A DNA stretch of 64,000 bases, taken from positions 310,001 to 374,000 of the forward strand of contig NZ_CP053697.2 of NCBI RefSeq assembly GCF_013200955.2. The letters are read 5' to 3'. The notes below the pieces were generated by a model. That model saw nothing but the letters and a program-made list of their open reading frames with translations. It ran no database searches and was not told the origin of the DNA. The number at the start of each line of letters is the position of its first letter. Position 1 is the first letter of the stretch. Made by a program: the position numbers and the translations under genes. Shown here piece by piece: positions 56,641 through 64,000 of this stretch. This stretch comes from Pseudomonas campi. Lineage in GTDB: Bacteria; Pseudomonadota; Gammaproteobacteria; Pseudomonadales; Pseudomonadaceae.

Positions 56641-57423
56641 TCAATGCAGGCGATGCCGATCGTGCAGGAAGCTCAGCACCGCCCGGCGGCAGCGGTTGTA
56701 CTCCGGATCGTCGGCCAGGGCGATACGGTCGCGGGGGCGCGGCAGGTCGACGGTGAGGATTTCGCCGATGGTGGCCGAGGGGCCGTTGGTCATCATCACG
56801 ATGCGATCCGACAGCAGCACTGCCTCGTCGACGTCGTGGGTGATCATCATCATGGTGTTGCCCAGGTCCGCCTGAATGCGCATTACCTCGTCCTGCAGGT
56901 GGGCGCGGGTGAGGGCGTCGAGCGCGCCGAAGGGCTCGTCGAGCAGCAGCACCTTGGGCTTCATGGCCAGAGCGCGGGCGATGCCGACGCGCTGCTTCAT
57001 GCCGCCGGAAATCTCCTGCGGGTACTTGTGCAGGGCGTGGCCCATGTTCACCAGCTTGAGATTGTGTTCCACCCATTCGCGCCGCTCACGCCGGCCCATG
57101 CTGCGCTTGAACACCTTGTTGACCGCCACTTCGACGTTCTCGAACACCGTCAGCCAGGGCAGCAGCGAGTGGTTCTGGAACACCATGCCGCGATCCGGGC
57201 CGGGGCCGCTGACTTCCTTGCCGTCGAGGATCACCACGCCGAGGCTGGGTTCCAGCAGGCCGGCGATGATGTTCAGCACCGTCGACTTGCCGCAGCCAGA
57301 GTGGCCGATGATGGAGAGGAACTCGCCCTGGTCGATGCGCAGGTTGATGCCCTTGAGCACCTGCGAGGAGACCTTGCCGCGGGTAAAGCTCATGTCCAGT
57401 TGTTCAATGCTGAGATAGCTCAT
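56641..57423 (-). CDS. nrtD: nitrate ABC transporter ATPase
   Basis: 260 residues from ATG 57423; the longer frame to 57564 is permease antisense-frame code. Walker A GHSGCGKST, Q-loop MVFQNHSLLPWL, signature ISGGMKQR, Walker B VLLLDEPFGALD, H-loop MMITHDVDEAVLLSDR. The NrtD/SsuB subgroup is further marked by GPDRGMVFQ and NVEVAVN. There is no fused NrtA-like domain of the NrtC kind. It is the last gene of nrtA-nrtB-nrtD, 10 bases after nrtB. Confidence 0.92.
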   Translation of the reverse strand: MSYLSIEQLDMSFTRGKVSSQVLKGINLRIDQGEFLSIIGHSGCGKSTVLNIIAGLLEPSLGVVILDGKEVSGPGPDRGMVFQNHSLLPWLTVFENVEVAVNKVFKRSMGRRERREWVEHNLKLVNMGHALHKYPQEISGGMKQRVGIARALAMKPKVLLLDEPFGALDALTRAHLQDEVMRIQADLGNTMMMITHDVDEAVLLSDRIVMMTNGPSATIGEILTVDLPRPRDRIALADDPEYNRCRRAVLSFLHDRHRLH

Positions 57424-57433
57424 GTCCGGTTCC

Positions 57434-58306
57434 TCAGGCTGCGGGAATGCCGCGAGTGATGCGCTGGCCGACGAAGGCCACCAGGCGATCCAGGCAGAAG
57501 CCGACGATGCCGATATAAATGAGCGCGAGAATGATGTCGCTGATCCGCGAAGCGTTCCAGGCATCCCAGATGAAGAAGCCGATACCGACCCCGCCGATCA
57601 GCATTTCCGCGGCGATGATCGCCAGCCACGACAGGCCGACACCGATGCGCAGGCCGGTGAAGATGTAGGGCGCCGCCGCCGGCAGCATGATGGTGCGGAA
57701 GTACTCCCAGGCATTCAGTTGCAGCACCTGGGCCACGTTGCGGTAGTCCTGGGGGATGTTCCGGATGCCCACCGAGGTGTTGATGATGATGGGCCAGATC
57801 GCGGTGATGAAAATCACGAAGATCGCCGAAGGGTGACTGTCCTGGAAGCCGGCCAGGGACAGCGGCAACCAGGCCAGTGGCGGCACGGTACGCAGCACCT
57901 GGAACAGCGGGTCGAGGCCGCGCATGGCCCAGTCCGACTGGCCGATCAGCACGCCCAAGGCGACACCCGCCGCCACCGCCAGCAGATAACCCAGGGCAAC
58001 CCGCTGCAGGCTGGCCAGCAGCTGCCAGGCCAGGCCAACGTCATTGCCGCCATTGTCGTAGAAGGGGTCGATGATCAGCTCCCAGGTATCGCTAAGCACC
58101 TGGGAAGGCGGCGGCAGGGCTGCACCGGCGCCTGAGCAGAGCAACTCCCAAAACAGGCCGAGCAACAGCAGGATGACCAGTGGCGGCAGCAGATCCTGCA
58201 GCAGAATCTGCTGCAGGCGCGTGCCGATCCGGCTCAGTCGCGACGGCGCGGCGTCCGCCGCTGGAGTGGTCGCGGCGGGAGGGGCAAGTTTGACGTTGGC
58301 GTTCAT
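57434..58306 (-). CDS. nrtB: nitrate ABC transporter permease
   Basis: 290 residues, about six membrane helices, with the coupling loop QDYRNVAQVLQLNAWEYFRT (EAA motif) and the family mark RTVPPLAWLPLSLA. WLAIIAAEMLIGGVGIGFFIWD is typical of NrtB/SsuC permeases. It would import nitrate (or nitrite) through the inner membrane with NrtA and NrtD. It lies 30 bases after nrtA. Confidence 0.92.
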   Translation of the reverse strand: MNANVKLAPPAATTPAADAAPSRLSRIGTRLQQILLQDLLPPLVILLLLGLFWELLCSGAGAALPPPSQVLSDTWELIIDPFYDNGGNDVGLAWQLLASLQRVALGYLLAVAAGVALGVLIGQSDWAMRGLDPLFQVLRTVPPLAWLPLSLAGFQDSHPSAIFVIFITAIWPIIINTSVGIRNIPQDYRNVAQVLQLNAWEYFRTIMLPAAAPYIFTGLRIGVGLSWLAIIAAEMLIGGVGIGFFIWDAWNASRISDIILALIYIGIVGFCLDRLVAFVGQRITRGIPAA

Positions 58307-58336
58307 GGGCTATCTCCTTGCAGGCAGCTCCGGGCT

Positions 58337-59668
58337 TCAGGCCATGGCCTTGATGGTCAGGCTGTCCAGGTAGGCTTGCGGGTTTTCCGGGTCGAACACC
58401 TTGCCGTCGAAGAATTTCTCGATACCGCGCGAGGTCGAGGTGGGAATCTGCGCGGCTGGCAGGTTCAGGGCAGCGGCGGCGGCGCGCCAGATGTCCTCGC
58501 GGTTGACCTGGGCGATCAGCGCCTTGCTGTCGAAGTCGGCCGGCAGGTAGCCCCAGCGCTTGTTCTCGGTGAGGAACCAGAGGTCGTGGCTCTGGAAGGG
58601 GTAGGAAGCGAAGTCGTCCCAGTAGCGCATCTGCTCGGGATGGTTTTCCACCACCTTGCCGGTGCCGTAGGCGAAGTTGCCTTTCATGCGGTCGACAATG
58701 TCGGCGTAAGGCGCGCCGATCCAGCGGCGTTGCGAGCAGATCTTCGCTACTTCTTCCTTGTTTTCCGGCTTTTCGCAGAACATCTGCGCTTCCATGATGG
58801 CCATGGTCAGTGCCTGGGTAGCTTTGGGGTTGGCGGCGACATAGTCGCTGCGCAGGGCGAAGGCCTTTTCCGGGTGGTTGTGCCACAGCTCGCCGGTGGT
58901 GTTGGCCGTGTAGCCGATCTTCTGGTTGATCAGCTGGGCGTTCCACGGCTCGCACACGCAGAAGGTGTCCATGCTGCCGACCTTCATATTGGCGACCATC
59001 TGTGCGGGTGGTACCACGATGGTATTGATGTCGGTGTTCGGATTGATGCCGCCGGCTGCCAGCCAATAGCGAATCCACAGGTCATGGGTGCCGCCGGGGA
59101 AGGTCATGGCCGCGCTGATTTTCTTGCCGCTGGCCTTCTTCGCTTCCAGAGCCGCCTTGAAGGGTGCAGTGTCGACGCCGATTTTCAGGTCACGGTATTC
59201 CTCGCCGACCGAGATGCACTGGCCGCCGAGGTTGAGGCGGGCGAGGATGGAGATCGGCACCGGCTGGTTGTTCGGGGTGACGATGCCGGCGCTGATCAGG
59301 TAGGGCATGGGCGTGAGGATGTGGCCGCCGTCGATACCGTTCTTCGCCGAACCCAGCACCAGGTTGTCGCGGGTGGTGCCCCAGGAGGATTGCTTTAGGA
59401 CCTCGACCTCGGTCATGCCGTATTTGGCGAAGAAGCCTTTCTCGGCGGCGACAAACAGCGGCGCGGCATCGGTCAGGGCGATAAAGCCCAGCTTGGCCTT
59501 GGTGGTCTCCACGTCGCCACCTGCGGCCCAGACACTGCTCTGGCTGCCCAGGCTCATGCCGCCGAACAGGGCTACGCCCCCCGCAGCGGCGATGGACTGC
59601 TTGAGGAAGCGGCGGCGCGAGGCCTGCAGCAGGTTGGTGTTGTCATCATTGATCGGCTTGTCGGTCAT
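58337..59668 (-). CDS. nrtA: nitrate-binding periplasmic protein
   Basis: 443 residues from ATG 59668, with AGGA upstream. The N-terminus is a Tat signal (ASRRRFLKQSIAAAGGVALF), so the protein is exported folded. The CmpA/NrtA features are KLGFIALTDAAPLFVAAEKG, SWGTTRDNLVLG, GIDGGHILTPMPYLI, and GTHDLWIRYWLAAGG. Nitrate is the expected ligand given its regulator. Its expression is predicted to depend on the sigma-54 promoter and leader described just upstream. Confidence 0.93.
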   Translation of the reverse strand: MTDKPINDDNTNLLQASRRRFLKQSIAAAGGVALFGGMSLGSQSSVWAAGGDVETTKAKLGFIALTDAAPLFVAAEKGFFAKYGMTEVEVLKQSSWGTTRDNLVLGSAKNGIDGGHILTPMPYLISAGIVTPNNQPVPISILARLNLGGQCISVGEEYRDLKIGVDTAPFKAALEAKKASGKKISAAMTFPGGTHDLWIRYWLAAGGINPNTDINTIVVPPAQMVANMKVGSMDTFCVCEPWNAQLINQKIGYTANTTGELWHNHPEKAFALRSDYVAANPKATQALTMAIMEAQMFCEKPENKEEVAKICSQRRWIGAPYADIVDRMKGNFAYGTGKVVENHPEQMRYWDDFASYPFQSHDLWFLTENKRWGYLPADFDSKALIAQVNREDIWRAAAAALNLPAAQIPTSTSRGIEKFFDGKVFDPENPQAYLDSLTIKAMA

Positions 59669-59688
59669 GGCTCGGTTTCCTCTAGGCG

Positions 59689-59740
59689 AAAAAAAACGAT
59701 GTCACGCTGACCGGCTGAGCCGGCGGACGTGGACATCGTT
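59689..59740 (-). terminator. leader terminator of nrtA (attenuator)
   Basis: On the minus strand AACGATGTC (59732-59740) pairs with GACATCGTT (59695-59703), with an internal CCGGCT/AGCCGG hairpin, followed by eight U (59689-59696). It lies about 20 bases before the nrtA start, so it would stop the transcript before nrtA unless antiterminated. Confidence 0.85.
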
Positions 59741-59744
59741 GTCC
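59731..59744 (-). promoter_or_regulatory. ANTAR-type hexaloop hairpin overlapping the nrtA terminator
   Basis: GGAC-AACGAT-GTCC on the minus strand: a 4-bp stem with a six-base loop having A at position 1 and G at position 4, the signature of RNA hairpins bound by ANTAR proteins. It uses the 5' arm of the terminator, so the two are mutually exclusive. A second hairpin (59760-59778, GCCC/GGGC stem) lies 15 bases upstream and may be the partner, but its loop does not match as well. Confidence 0.7.
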
Positions 59745-59790
59745 GGATCGAATTGTGGCGCCCACCGTCTGGTCGGGCTTGCAAGGGTAT

Positions 59791-59808
59791 AAGCGAAAGC
59801 CGTGCCAG
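59791..59808 (-). promoter_or_regulatory. sigma-54 promoter of nrtA
   Basis: On the minus strand CTGGCACGGCTTTCGCTT has GG and GC separated by ten bases, in the -24/-12 context TGGCACG...TCGC. This suggests nitrogen (NtrC) control. Transcription would begin near 59781, giving a leader of about 110 bases. Confidence 0.7.
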
Positions 59809-59987
59809 GATTTTTGAAGATGCCAGTGTGCTGGCCTTTTCATGCGTATTACGTCAGTTATATCAAGCAGTTGCGAGAGGAGGTCGGTGCGACTGAGGCG
59901 TTTGCTGGCAGTTTATACGGGCCGGCGGGGCGTCGTCGCTAGCGCTCCGCACCGTTGCGGTGCGCGGTCGCGATGACATGCCAGTGT

Positions 59988-61289
59988 TCAGTGCCTGAGT
60001 CGGGCGCGCGGCTGAGCTGATGGGTTCTCGGTGCTGGTGGTCAGCAGGCGCTGGGCCACTTCCTCCAGCTGCAGCCCCTGGTTCATTGCGGCCTGGCGCA
60101 GCCAGGCATAGGCCTCACTCTCGTTGTAGCCCTGTTGTCTGATCAGCAGTTGTTTGGCGCGTTCGACCAGTTTGCGCTCCTCCAGCGCCTGGCGCGCCTC
60201 GCGCAGTTCGTCCTGCATGACCTGCAGTCGTTGCGCCTGGTGCTGCAGGAGGTCCAGGGTCGAGCGCGCCAGGTTGCTGCTCAGGCCGTCTGCGGGCGGG
60301 CTGTCGAGCTCACTGCTGTGCACGCTGAACAGGCGGGCCTGCTCTTCGTGGTGCTGCAGGTCGCTGAGGTTTTCCAGTACCCGTCGATGGCTGTGCAGTT
60401 CCTGGCGAATGCGCTGCATGCCCAGCTGGCAGCACTGCAGTAGCTCCTGTTCCAGCTGGCTCTCGATGCCTTGCATCAGGTCGATGCGCTGGGTGTGCAG
60501 CTCGAACCACAGCTCGCCCAATTGTGTGTCCAGCTTGGCTTTGGCATGGGTACTGCGGGCAATCTCGCGCAGGCGGCAGGCTTGCAGGTTGCTGGCGCTG
60601 GCGCAGAGCGCTTGCCACTGTTGCGTGGCGGCCTCGCTGGCGAAGCGCGAAAAGGTGCTGAAGCTGCGCTCCTGACATTCCTGCAGATGGTTCAGGCGCT
60701 CCAGCTGTTCCTCAACAAAGTAGCCACAGGCAAAGCCGGCCACGCCCAGCGCCCGCTCCTGACCTGCCAGCTCCTTGCCCTGCATGAAATTGAATAGCGC
60801 CACCAGGCAGCGGGTGATATCGGGGTCGACTGCGCTGTCGGCTGCCTCGAAGACCACCGCGAGCAGGCTGCCGATCAGGCGCGCCAGGGTGGCCGTGGCA
60901 TCCTGCGCGCTGGTGCGGCGATCGAGAATACGGCGGCGCAGGGCGGGCAGCTCATCGAGCAGATGCAGGGCGTGGGCGATGCGGGTGAACAGGCGGGTTT
61001 TTTCGGCGGCGCCGAGGTCGTTCTGATCAATTTCCTCCAACGCTGCACGCAGCTCGTGTTCCAGGCTTGCGGCTGCCTGGCTCAGGCTTTCCAGGCGCGG
61101 TCGCAGGTGCGTTGCCTGGCTGCTCAGATAAAGGTTGGAGTAACCGCGTTCTTTTTGCAGGGCGTGCACCAACTGGCTGATGCGGGTAACCAGAGCGCAG
61201 GTCTGCGACAGGTCTTCCAGGCGCAGCAGCTCACTGCGTCGTGCAGCCAGCATGAAGCGCAGGGTGGCCGGTAGTTTTCGTTCCTGCAT
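59988..61289 (-). CDS. nasR: nitrate-responsive antiterminator with NIT sensor and ANTAR domain (NasR-like)
   Basis: About 433 residues from ATG 61289; the frame further up is unsupported. The N-terminal region (about 20-320) matches the NIT sensor: VHALQKERGYSNLYLSS near 45 and further helices with MQGKELAGQERALGVAGF. The C-terminal ANTAR RNA-binding domain has KLVERAKQLLIRQQGYNES and AYAWLRQAAMNQG. NasR-type proteins bind nitrate and stop leader termination by holding hexaloop RNA hairpins. The nrtA leader 200-300 bases away has exactly such a structure. Confidence 0.88.
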   Translation of the reverse strand: MQERKLPATLRFMLAARRSELLRLEDLSQTCALVTRISQLVHALQKERGYSNLYLSSQATHLRPRLESLSQAAASLEHELRAALEEIDQNDLGAAEKTRLFTRIAHALHLLDELPALRRRILDRRTSAQDATATLARLIGSLLAVVFEAADSAVDPDITRCLVALFNFMQGKELAGQERALGVAGFACGYFVEEQLERLNHLQECQERSFSTFSRFASEAATQQWQALCASASNLQACRLREIARSTHAKAKLDTQLGELWFELHTQRIDLMQGIESQLEQELLQCCQLGMQRIRQELHSHRRVLENLSDLQHHEEQARLFSVHSSELDSPPADGLSSNLARSTLDLLQHQAQRLQVMQDELREARQALEERKLVERAKQLLIRQQGYNESEAYAWLRQAAMNQGLQLEEVAQRLLTTSTENPSAQPRARLRH

Positions 61290-61377
61290 GGGTGTCGCCT
61301 CGGGATAACAACCTGCCAGCACCTGCAAGATGCAGTCCATCCGGCCGGGTGCGTATCCCCTCCGGCGGCTTTACGCC

Positions 61378-61383
61378 TATAAT
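61378..61383 (+). promoter_or_regulatory. possible -10 element of the his operon
   Basis: TATAAT lies 36 bases before the hisB start. No good -35 is seen at the right distance, so this is weak. Confidence 0.35.
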
Positions 61384-61419
61384 GCCGGCCTTTTCCGCAA
61401 GCATTTTCGGGAGCTGGTG

Positions 61420-62013
61420 ATGGCCGAACGTACGGCATCCGTCGAGCGCAACACCCTGGAGACCCAGATCAAGGTCTCGATCAACCTGGATGGTACTGGC
61501 AAGGCCAAGTTCGATATTGGCGTGCCGTTCCTCGAGCACATGCTCGATCAGATCGCCCGCCACGGGCTGATCGACCTGGACATCCAGTGCAAGGGCGACC
61601 TGCATATCGACGACCACCACACCGTGGAAGACGTCGGTATCACCCTCGGTCAGGCCTTCACCAAGGCAATCGGCGACAAGAAGGGCATGACCCGTTACGG
61701 TCATTCCTATGTGCCGCTGGACGAAGCGCTGTCGCGCGTGGTGATCGACTTTTCCGGTCGCCCGGGCCTGCAGATGCATGTGCCGTTCACCCGCGCGGTA
61801 GTTGGCGGCTTCGATGTCGACCTGTTCCAGGAGTTCTTCCAGGGCTTCGTCAACCACGCCCTGGTCAGCCTGCACATCGACAACCTGCGCGGCACCAACA
61901 CCCACCACCAGATCGAAACGGTGTTCAAGGCCTTCGGCCGCGCCCTGCGCATGGCCGTCGAGCTGGACCCGCGCATGGCCGGGCAGATGCCGTCGACCAA
62001 GGGCTGCCTGTAA
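61420..62013 (+). CDS. hisB: imidazoleglycerol-phosphate dehydratase
   Basis: 197 residues from ATG 61420, with GGGAG seven bases upstream; an earlier in-frame ATG (61330) lies in the divergent spacer. The two metal-binding motifs are [10 protein letters not shown] and [11 protein letters not shown], typical of this manganese enzyme. It is monofunctional, without the phosphatase domain of the E. coli protein, as in pseudomonads. It dehydrates IGP to imidazole-acetol phosphate (histidine step 6). Its TAA directly precedes the hisH ATG. Confidence 0.97.
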   Translation: MAERTASVERNTLETQIKVSINLDGTGKAKFDIGVPFLEHMLDQIARHGLIDLDIQCKGDLHIDDHHTVEDVGITLGQAFTKAIGDKKGMTRYGHSYVPLDEALSRVVIDFSGRPGLQMHVPFTRAVVGGFDVDLFQEFFQGFVNHALVSLHIDNLRGTNTHHQIETVFKAFGRALRMAVELDPRMAGQMPSTKGCL

Positions 62014-62652
62014 ATGCAGACGGTCGCAGTAATCGACTACGGCATGGGCAACCTGCACTCGGTGGCCAAGGCCCTCGAGCACGTCGGTGCTGGCAAGGTG
62101 CTGGTGACCAGCGATGCCGCCGTGATTCGCGAAGCCGACCGCGTGGTATTCCCCGGTGTCGGCGCGATCCGCGACTGCATGGCCGAAATCAAGCGCCTGG
62201 GCTTCGACAGCCTGGTGCGCGAAGTCAGCCAGGATCGGCCGTTCCTCGGTATCTGCGTCGGCATGCAGGCCTTGCTCGAGCGCAGCGAGGAGAACGATGG
62301 GGTCGATTGCATCGGCTTGTTCCCCGGTCAGGTGCGTTTCTTCGGCAAGGATCTGTATGAAGGCGGCGAGCACCTGAAGGTGCCGCACATGGGCTGGAAT
62401 CAGGTGGCGCAGGTGGTCGAGCACCCGCTGTGGCACGAGATTCCCGACCAGGCGCGCTTCTACTTCGTGCACAGCTACTACATCGAGGCCGGCAACCCGG
62501 CCCAGGTGGTCGGTGGCGGCCACTACGGCAAGGACTTCGCTGCGGCGCTGGCCGAAGGCTCGAAGTTCGCCGTGCAGTTCCACCCGGAGAAGAGCCATAC
62601 CCATGGCCTGCAGCTGTTGCAGAACTTCGTCGGCTGGAATGGCCGCGCGTAA
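62014..62652 (+). CDS. hisH: imidazole glycerol phosphate synthase glutaminase subunit
   Basis: 212 residues. Class I glutaminase: Cys in [12 protein letters not shown] near 85, His-Pro-Glu in [10 protein letters not shown], with the opening [19 protein letters not shown]. It supplies ammonia to HisF for making IGP and AICAR. The start is directly after the hisB stop, so translation is coupled. Confidence 0.97.
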   Translation: MQTVAVIDYGMGNLHSVAKALEHVGAGKVLVTSDAAVIREADRVVFPGVGAIRDCMAEIKRLGFDSLVREVSQDRPFLGICVGMQALLERSEENDGVDCIGLFPGQVRFFGKDLYEGGEHLKVPHMGWNQVAQVVEHPLWHEIPDQARFYFVHSYYIEAGNPAQVVGGGHYGKDFAAALAEGSKFAVQFHPEKSHTHGLQLLQNFVGWNGRA

Positions 62653-62910
62653 ATGAGCCGGGGCAAGAAAATCCCGCAGCTGGAGCTCGCAGGGCCCCAG
62701 CAGCAGGCCGCGCTGCAGACACTCGGGCGCTTTCTGGAAGAACGCTTCGAGCTCGAGCTGGGCTCGTTCGAAGTGCAGGAAGTGCTCGACCTGATCAGTC
62801 GCGATATTGCTCCGCATTACTACAACAAGGCGATCTCCGATGTGCAGGCGGTGCTGTCCGACCGCTTCGCCAGCCTGGAAAGCGACCTGTGGGCGCTCGA
62901 GAAGAGCTGA
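62653..62910 (+). CDS. DUF2164 family protein
   Basis: 85 residues, immediately after the hisH stop. The family mark is LGRFLEERFELELGSFEVQ with DLISRDIAPHYYNKAISDVQ. No function is known. The gene sits between hisH and hisA with tight spacing, so it is likely transcribed with the histidine genes, but a role in the pathway is not shown. Confidence 0.85.
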   Translation: MSRGKKIPQLELAGPQQQAALQTLGRFLEERFELELGSFEVQEVLDLISRDIAPHYYNKAISDVQAVLSDRFASLESDLWALEKS

Positions 62911-62947
62911 CCTTTTACCGAATTCATGACTTGAGCAGGTTCAACCG

Positions 62948-63685
62948 ATGCTGATTATCCCCGCTATCGATCTCAAGGACGGCGCCTGCGTGCGTCTGCG
63001 CCAGGGCCGCATGGAAGACTCCACGGTGTTCTCCGATGATCCGGTGAGCATGGCCGCCAAGTGGGTCGAGGGCGGCTGCCGCCGTCTGCACCTGGTCGAT
63101 CTGAACGGTGCCTTCGAAGGCCAGCCGGTCAACGGCGAGGTGGTCACCGCCATCGCCAAGCGCTACCCGCACCTGCCGATCCAGATCGGCGGCGGCATCC
63201 GCTCGCTGGAAACCATTGAGGCCTACGTCAAGGCCGGCGTCAGCTACGTGATCATCGGCACCAAGGCGGTGAAAGACCCGCAGTTCGTCACCGATGCCTG
63301 CAAGGCCTTCCCGGGCAAGGTCATCGTTGGCCTGGACGCCAAAGACGGCTTCGTCGCCACCGACGGCTGGGCCGAAGTGTCGACTGTGCAAGCGACTGAT
63401 CTGGCCAAGCGTTTCGAGGCCGACGGCGTCTCCGCCATCGTTTATACCGACATCGCCAAAGACGGCATGATGCAGGGCTGCAACGTCGAGGCCACTGCGG
63501 CCCTGGCCGCAGCCAGCAAAATCCCGGTGATCGCTTCCGGCGGCATCCACAACCTTGGTGATATCGAGAAGCTGCTGCTGGCCCGTTCGCCGGGCATCAT
63601 CGGCGCCATCACCGGCCGCGCGATCTACGAAGGCACCCTGGATGTCGCCGAGGCGCAAGCCTTCTGCGACGCCTATAAAGGCTGA
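62948..63685 (+). CDS. hisA: ProFAR isomerase (phosphoribosylformimino-5-aminoimidazole carboxamide ribotide isomerase)
   Basis: 245 residues. The (beta/alpha)8 barrel has the catalytic Asp in PAIDLKDG near 8 and the second Asp region in [11 protein letters not shown] near 168. Phosphate-binding glycines lie in IQIGGGIRS and VIASGGIHN. It converts ProFAR to PRFAR (histidine step 4). It follows the DUF2164 gene by 37 bases. Confidence 0.97.
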   Translation: MLIIPAIDLKDGACVRLRQGRMEDSTVFSDDPVSMAAKWVEGGCRRLHLVDLNGAFEGQPVNGEVVTAIAKRYPHLPIQIGGGIRSLETIEAYVKAGVSYVIIGTKAVKDPQFVTDACKAFPGKVIVGLDAKDGFVATDGWAEVSTVQATDLAKRFEADGVSAIVYTDIAKDGMMQGCNVEATAALAAASKIPVIASGGIHNLGDIEKLLLARSPGIIGAITGRAIYEGTLDVAEAQAFCDAYKG

Positions 63686-63695
63686 GGATTCCGAC

Positions 63696-64000
63696 ATGGC
63701 GCTGGCTAAACGCATCATCCCTTGCCTGGACGTGGATAACGGCCGCGTGGTCAAGGGCGTGCAGTTCGAGAACATCCGCGACGCCGGCGACCCGGTGGAA
63801 ATCGCCCGCCGCTACGATGAGCAAGGTGCCGACGAAATCACCTTCCTCGACATCACTGCCAGCGTCGACGGCCGCGACACCACCCTGCACACGGTCGAGC
63901 GCATGGCCAGCCAGGTGTTTATCCCGCTGACCGTGGGTGGCGGTGTGCGCACCGTGCAGGACATTCGCAATCTGCTGAATGCTGGCGCCGATAAAGTGTC
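63696..64000 (+). CDS. hisF: imidazole glycerol phosphate synthase cyclase subunit, N-terminal part (3' end outside window)
   Basis: The first 101 codons from ATG 63696. [15 protein letters not shown] carries the catalytic Asp 11 of the cyclase, and ITFLDITAS and LTVGGGVRT are typical barrel strands. It works with HisH to close the imidazole ring. It begins 10 bases after hisA. Confidence 0.97.
   Translation, partial: MALAKRIIPCLDVDNGRVVKGVQFENIRDAGDPVEIARRYDEQGADEITFLDITASVDGRDTTLHTVERMASQVFIPLTVGGGVRTVQDIRNLLNAGADKV

Noticed and set aside
61231..62817. 528-codon minus-strand frame
   Set aside because: Antisense to hisB and hisH, which are certain; no motif of its own.

Overview
The window reads as a chromosomal segment of a Pseudomonas-type gammaproteobacterium. 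The conserved flank (amino-acid ABC transporter, yggX-mutY-asmA, nitrate transport, hisB-hisH-DUF2164-hisA-hisF) has the codon use, overlaps and REP-like intergenic palindromes typical of Pseudomonas, and from memory a similar neighbourhood exists in P. aeruginosa. Species cannot be fixed from the sequence alone.

Layout. (1) 1-34.3 kb is a surface-polysaccharide (O-antigen/LPS or capsule) region. Positions 1-14.0 kb run on the plus strand: end of a UDP-ManNAc dehydrogenase, a double GT4 glycosyltransferase, two sulfotransferase-like proteins, a heparinase II/III-type lyase, an unusual membrane/kinase-like protein, two more GT4 enzymes and an OafA-type acyltransferase. Positions 28.0-14.3 kb run on the minus strand as one probable operon: nucleotide-sugar 4,6-dehydratase, SQD1-like UDP-sulfoquinovose synthase, two-domain glycosyltransferase, GT4, sugar epimerase, sulfotransferase with coiled coil, GT2/TagF-like fusion, Wzm permease, a Wzt ATPase with a large N-terminal propeller-like extension, and a GT4. 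(2) 28.2-30.5 kb holds a decayed IS30-family element abutting an apparently intact IS3-family element, which truncates a plus-strand GT4 gene of which only the tail survives. (3) 30.6-34.3 kb has a fourth sulfotransferase-like gene and a second SGNH acyltransferase. tRNA-Thr(TGT) closes the polysaccharide region.

(4) 35.1-39.4 kb: a methyltransferase and a polar amino-acid ABC transporter. (5) 39.8-45.4 kb: a CHASE2 adenylate cyclase, SH3 protein and M48 lipoprotein operon, then a GAF/HD-GYP protein. (6) 45.6-48.9 kb: an RTX protein with a seven-fold repeat, next to tRNA-Phe(GAA). (7) 49.8-56.4 kb: housekeeping genes and three adjacent palindromic repeat families. (8) 56.6-61.3 kb: nitrate transporter nrtA-nrtB-nrtD with a leader carrying a sigma-54 promoter, an ANTAR-type hexaloop hairpin and an overlapping terminator, plus the NIT-ANTAR regulator. 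(9) 61.4-64.0 kb: histidine biosynthesis.

The genes of the first 34 kb suggest an ABC-transporter-dependent polysaccharide carrying ManNAcA-type, 6-deoxy or 6-sulfo, O-acylated, possibly sulfated and glycerol-phosphate-like substituents. The most unusual items are the propeller-Wzt fusion, the ABC-TMD-like/kinase-like fusion next to the lyase, and the co-occurrence of an SQD1-like enzyme with four dissimilar sulfotransferase-like genes.
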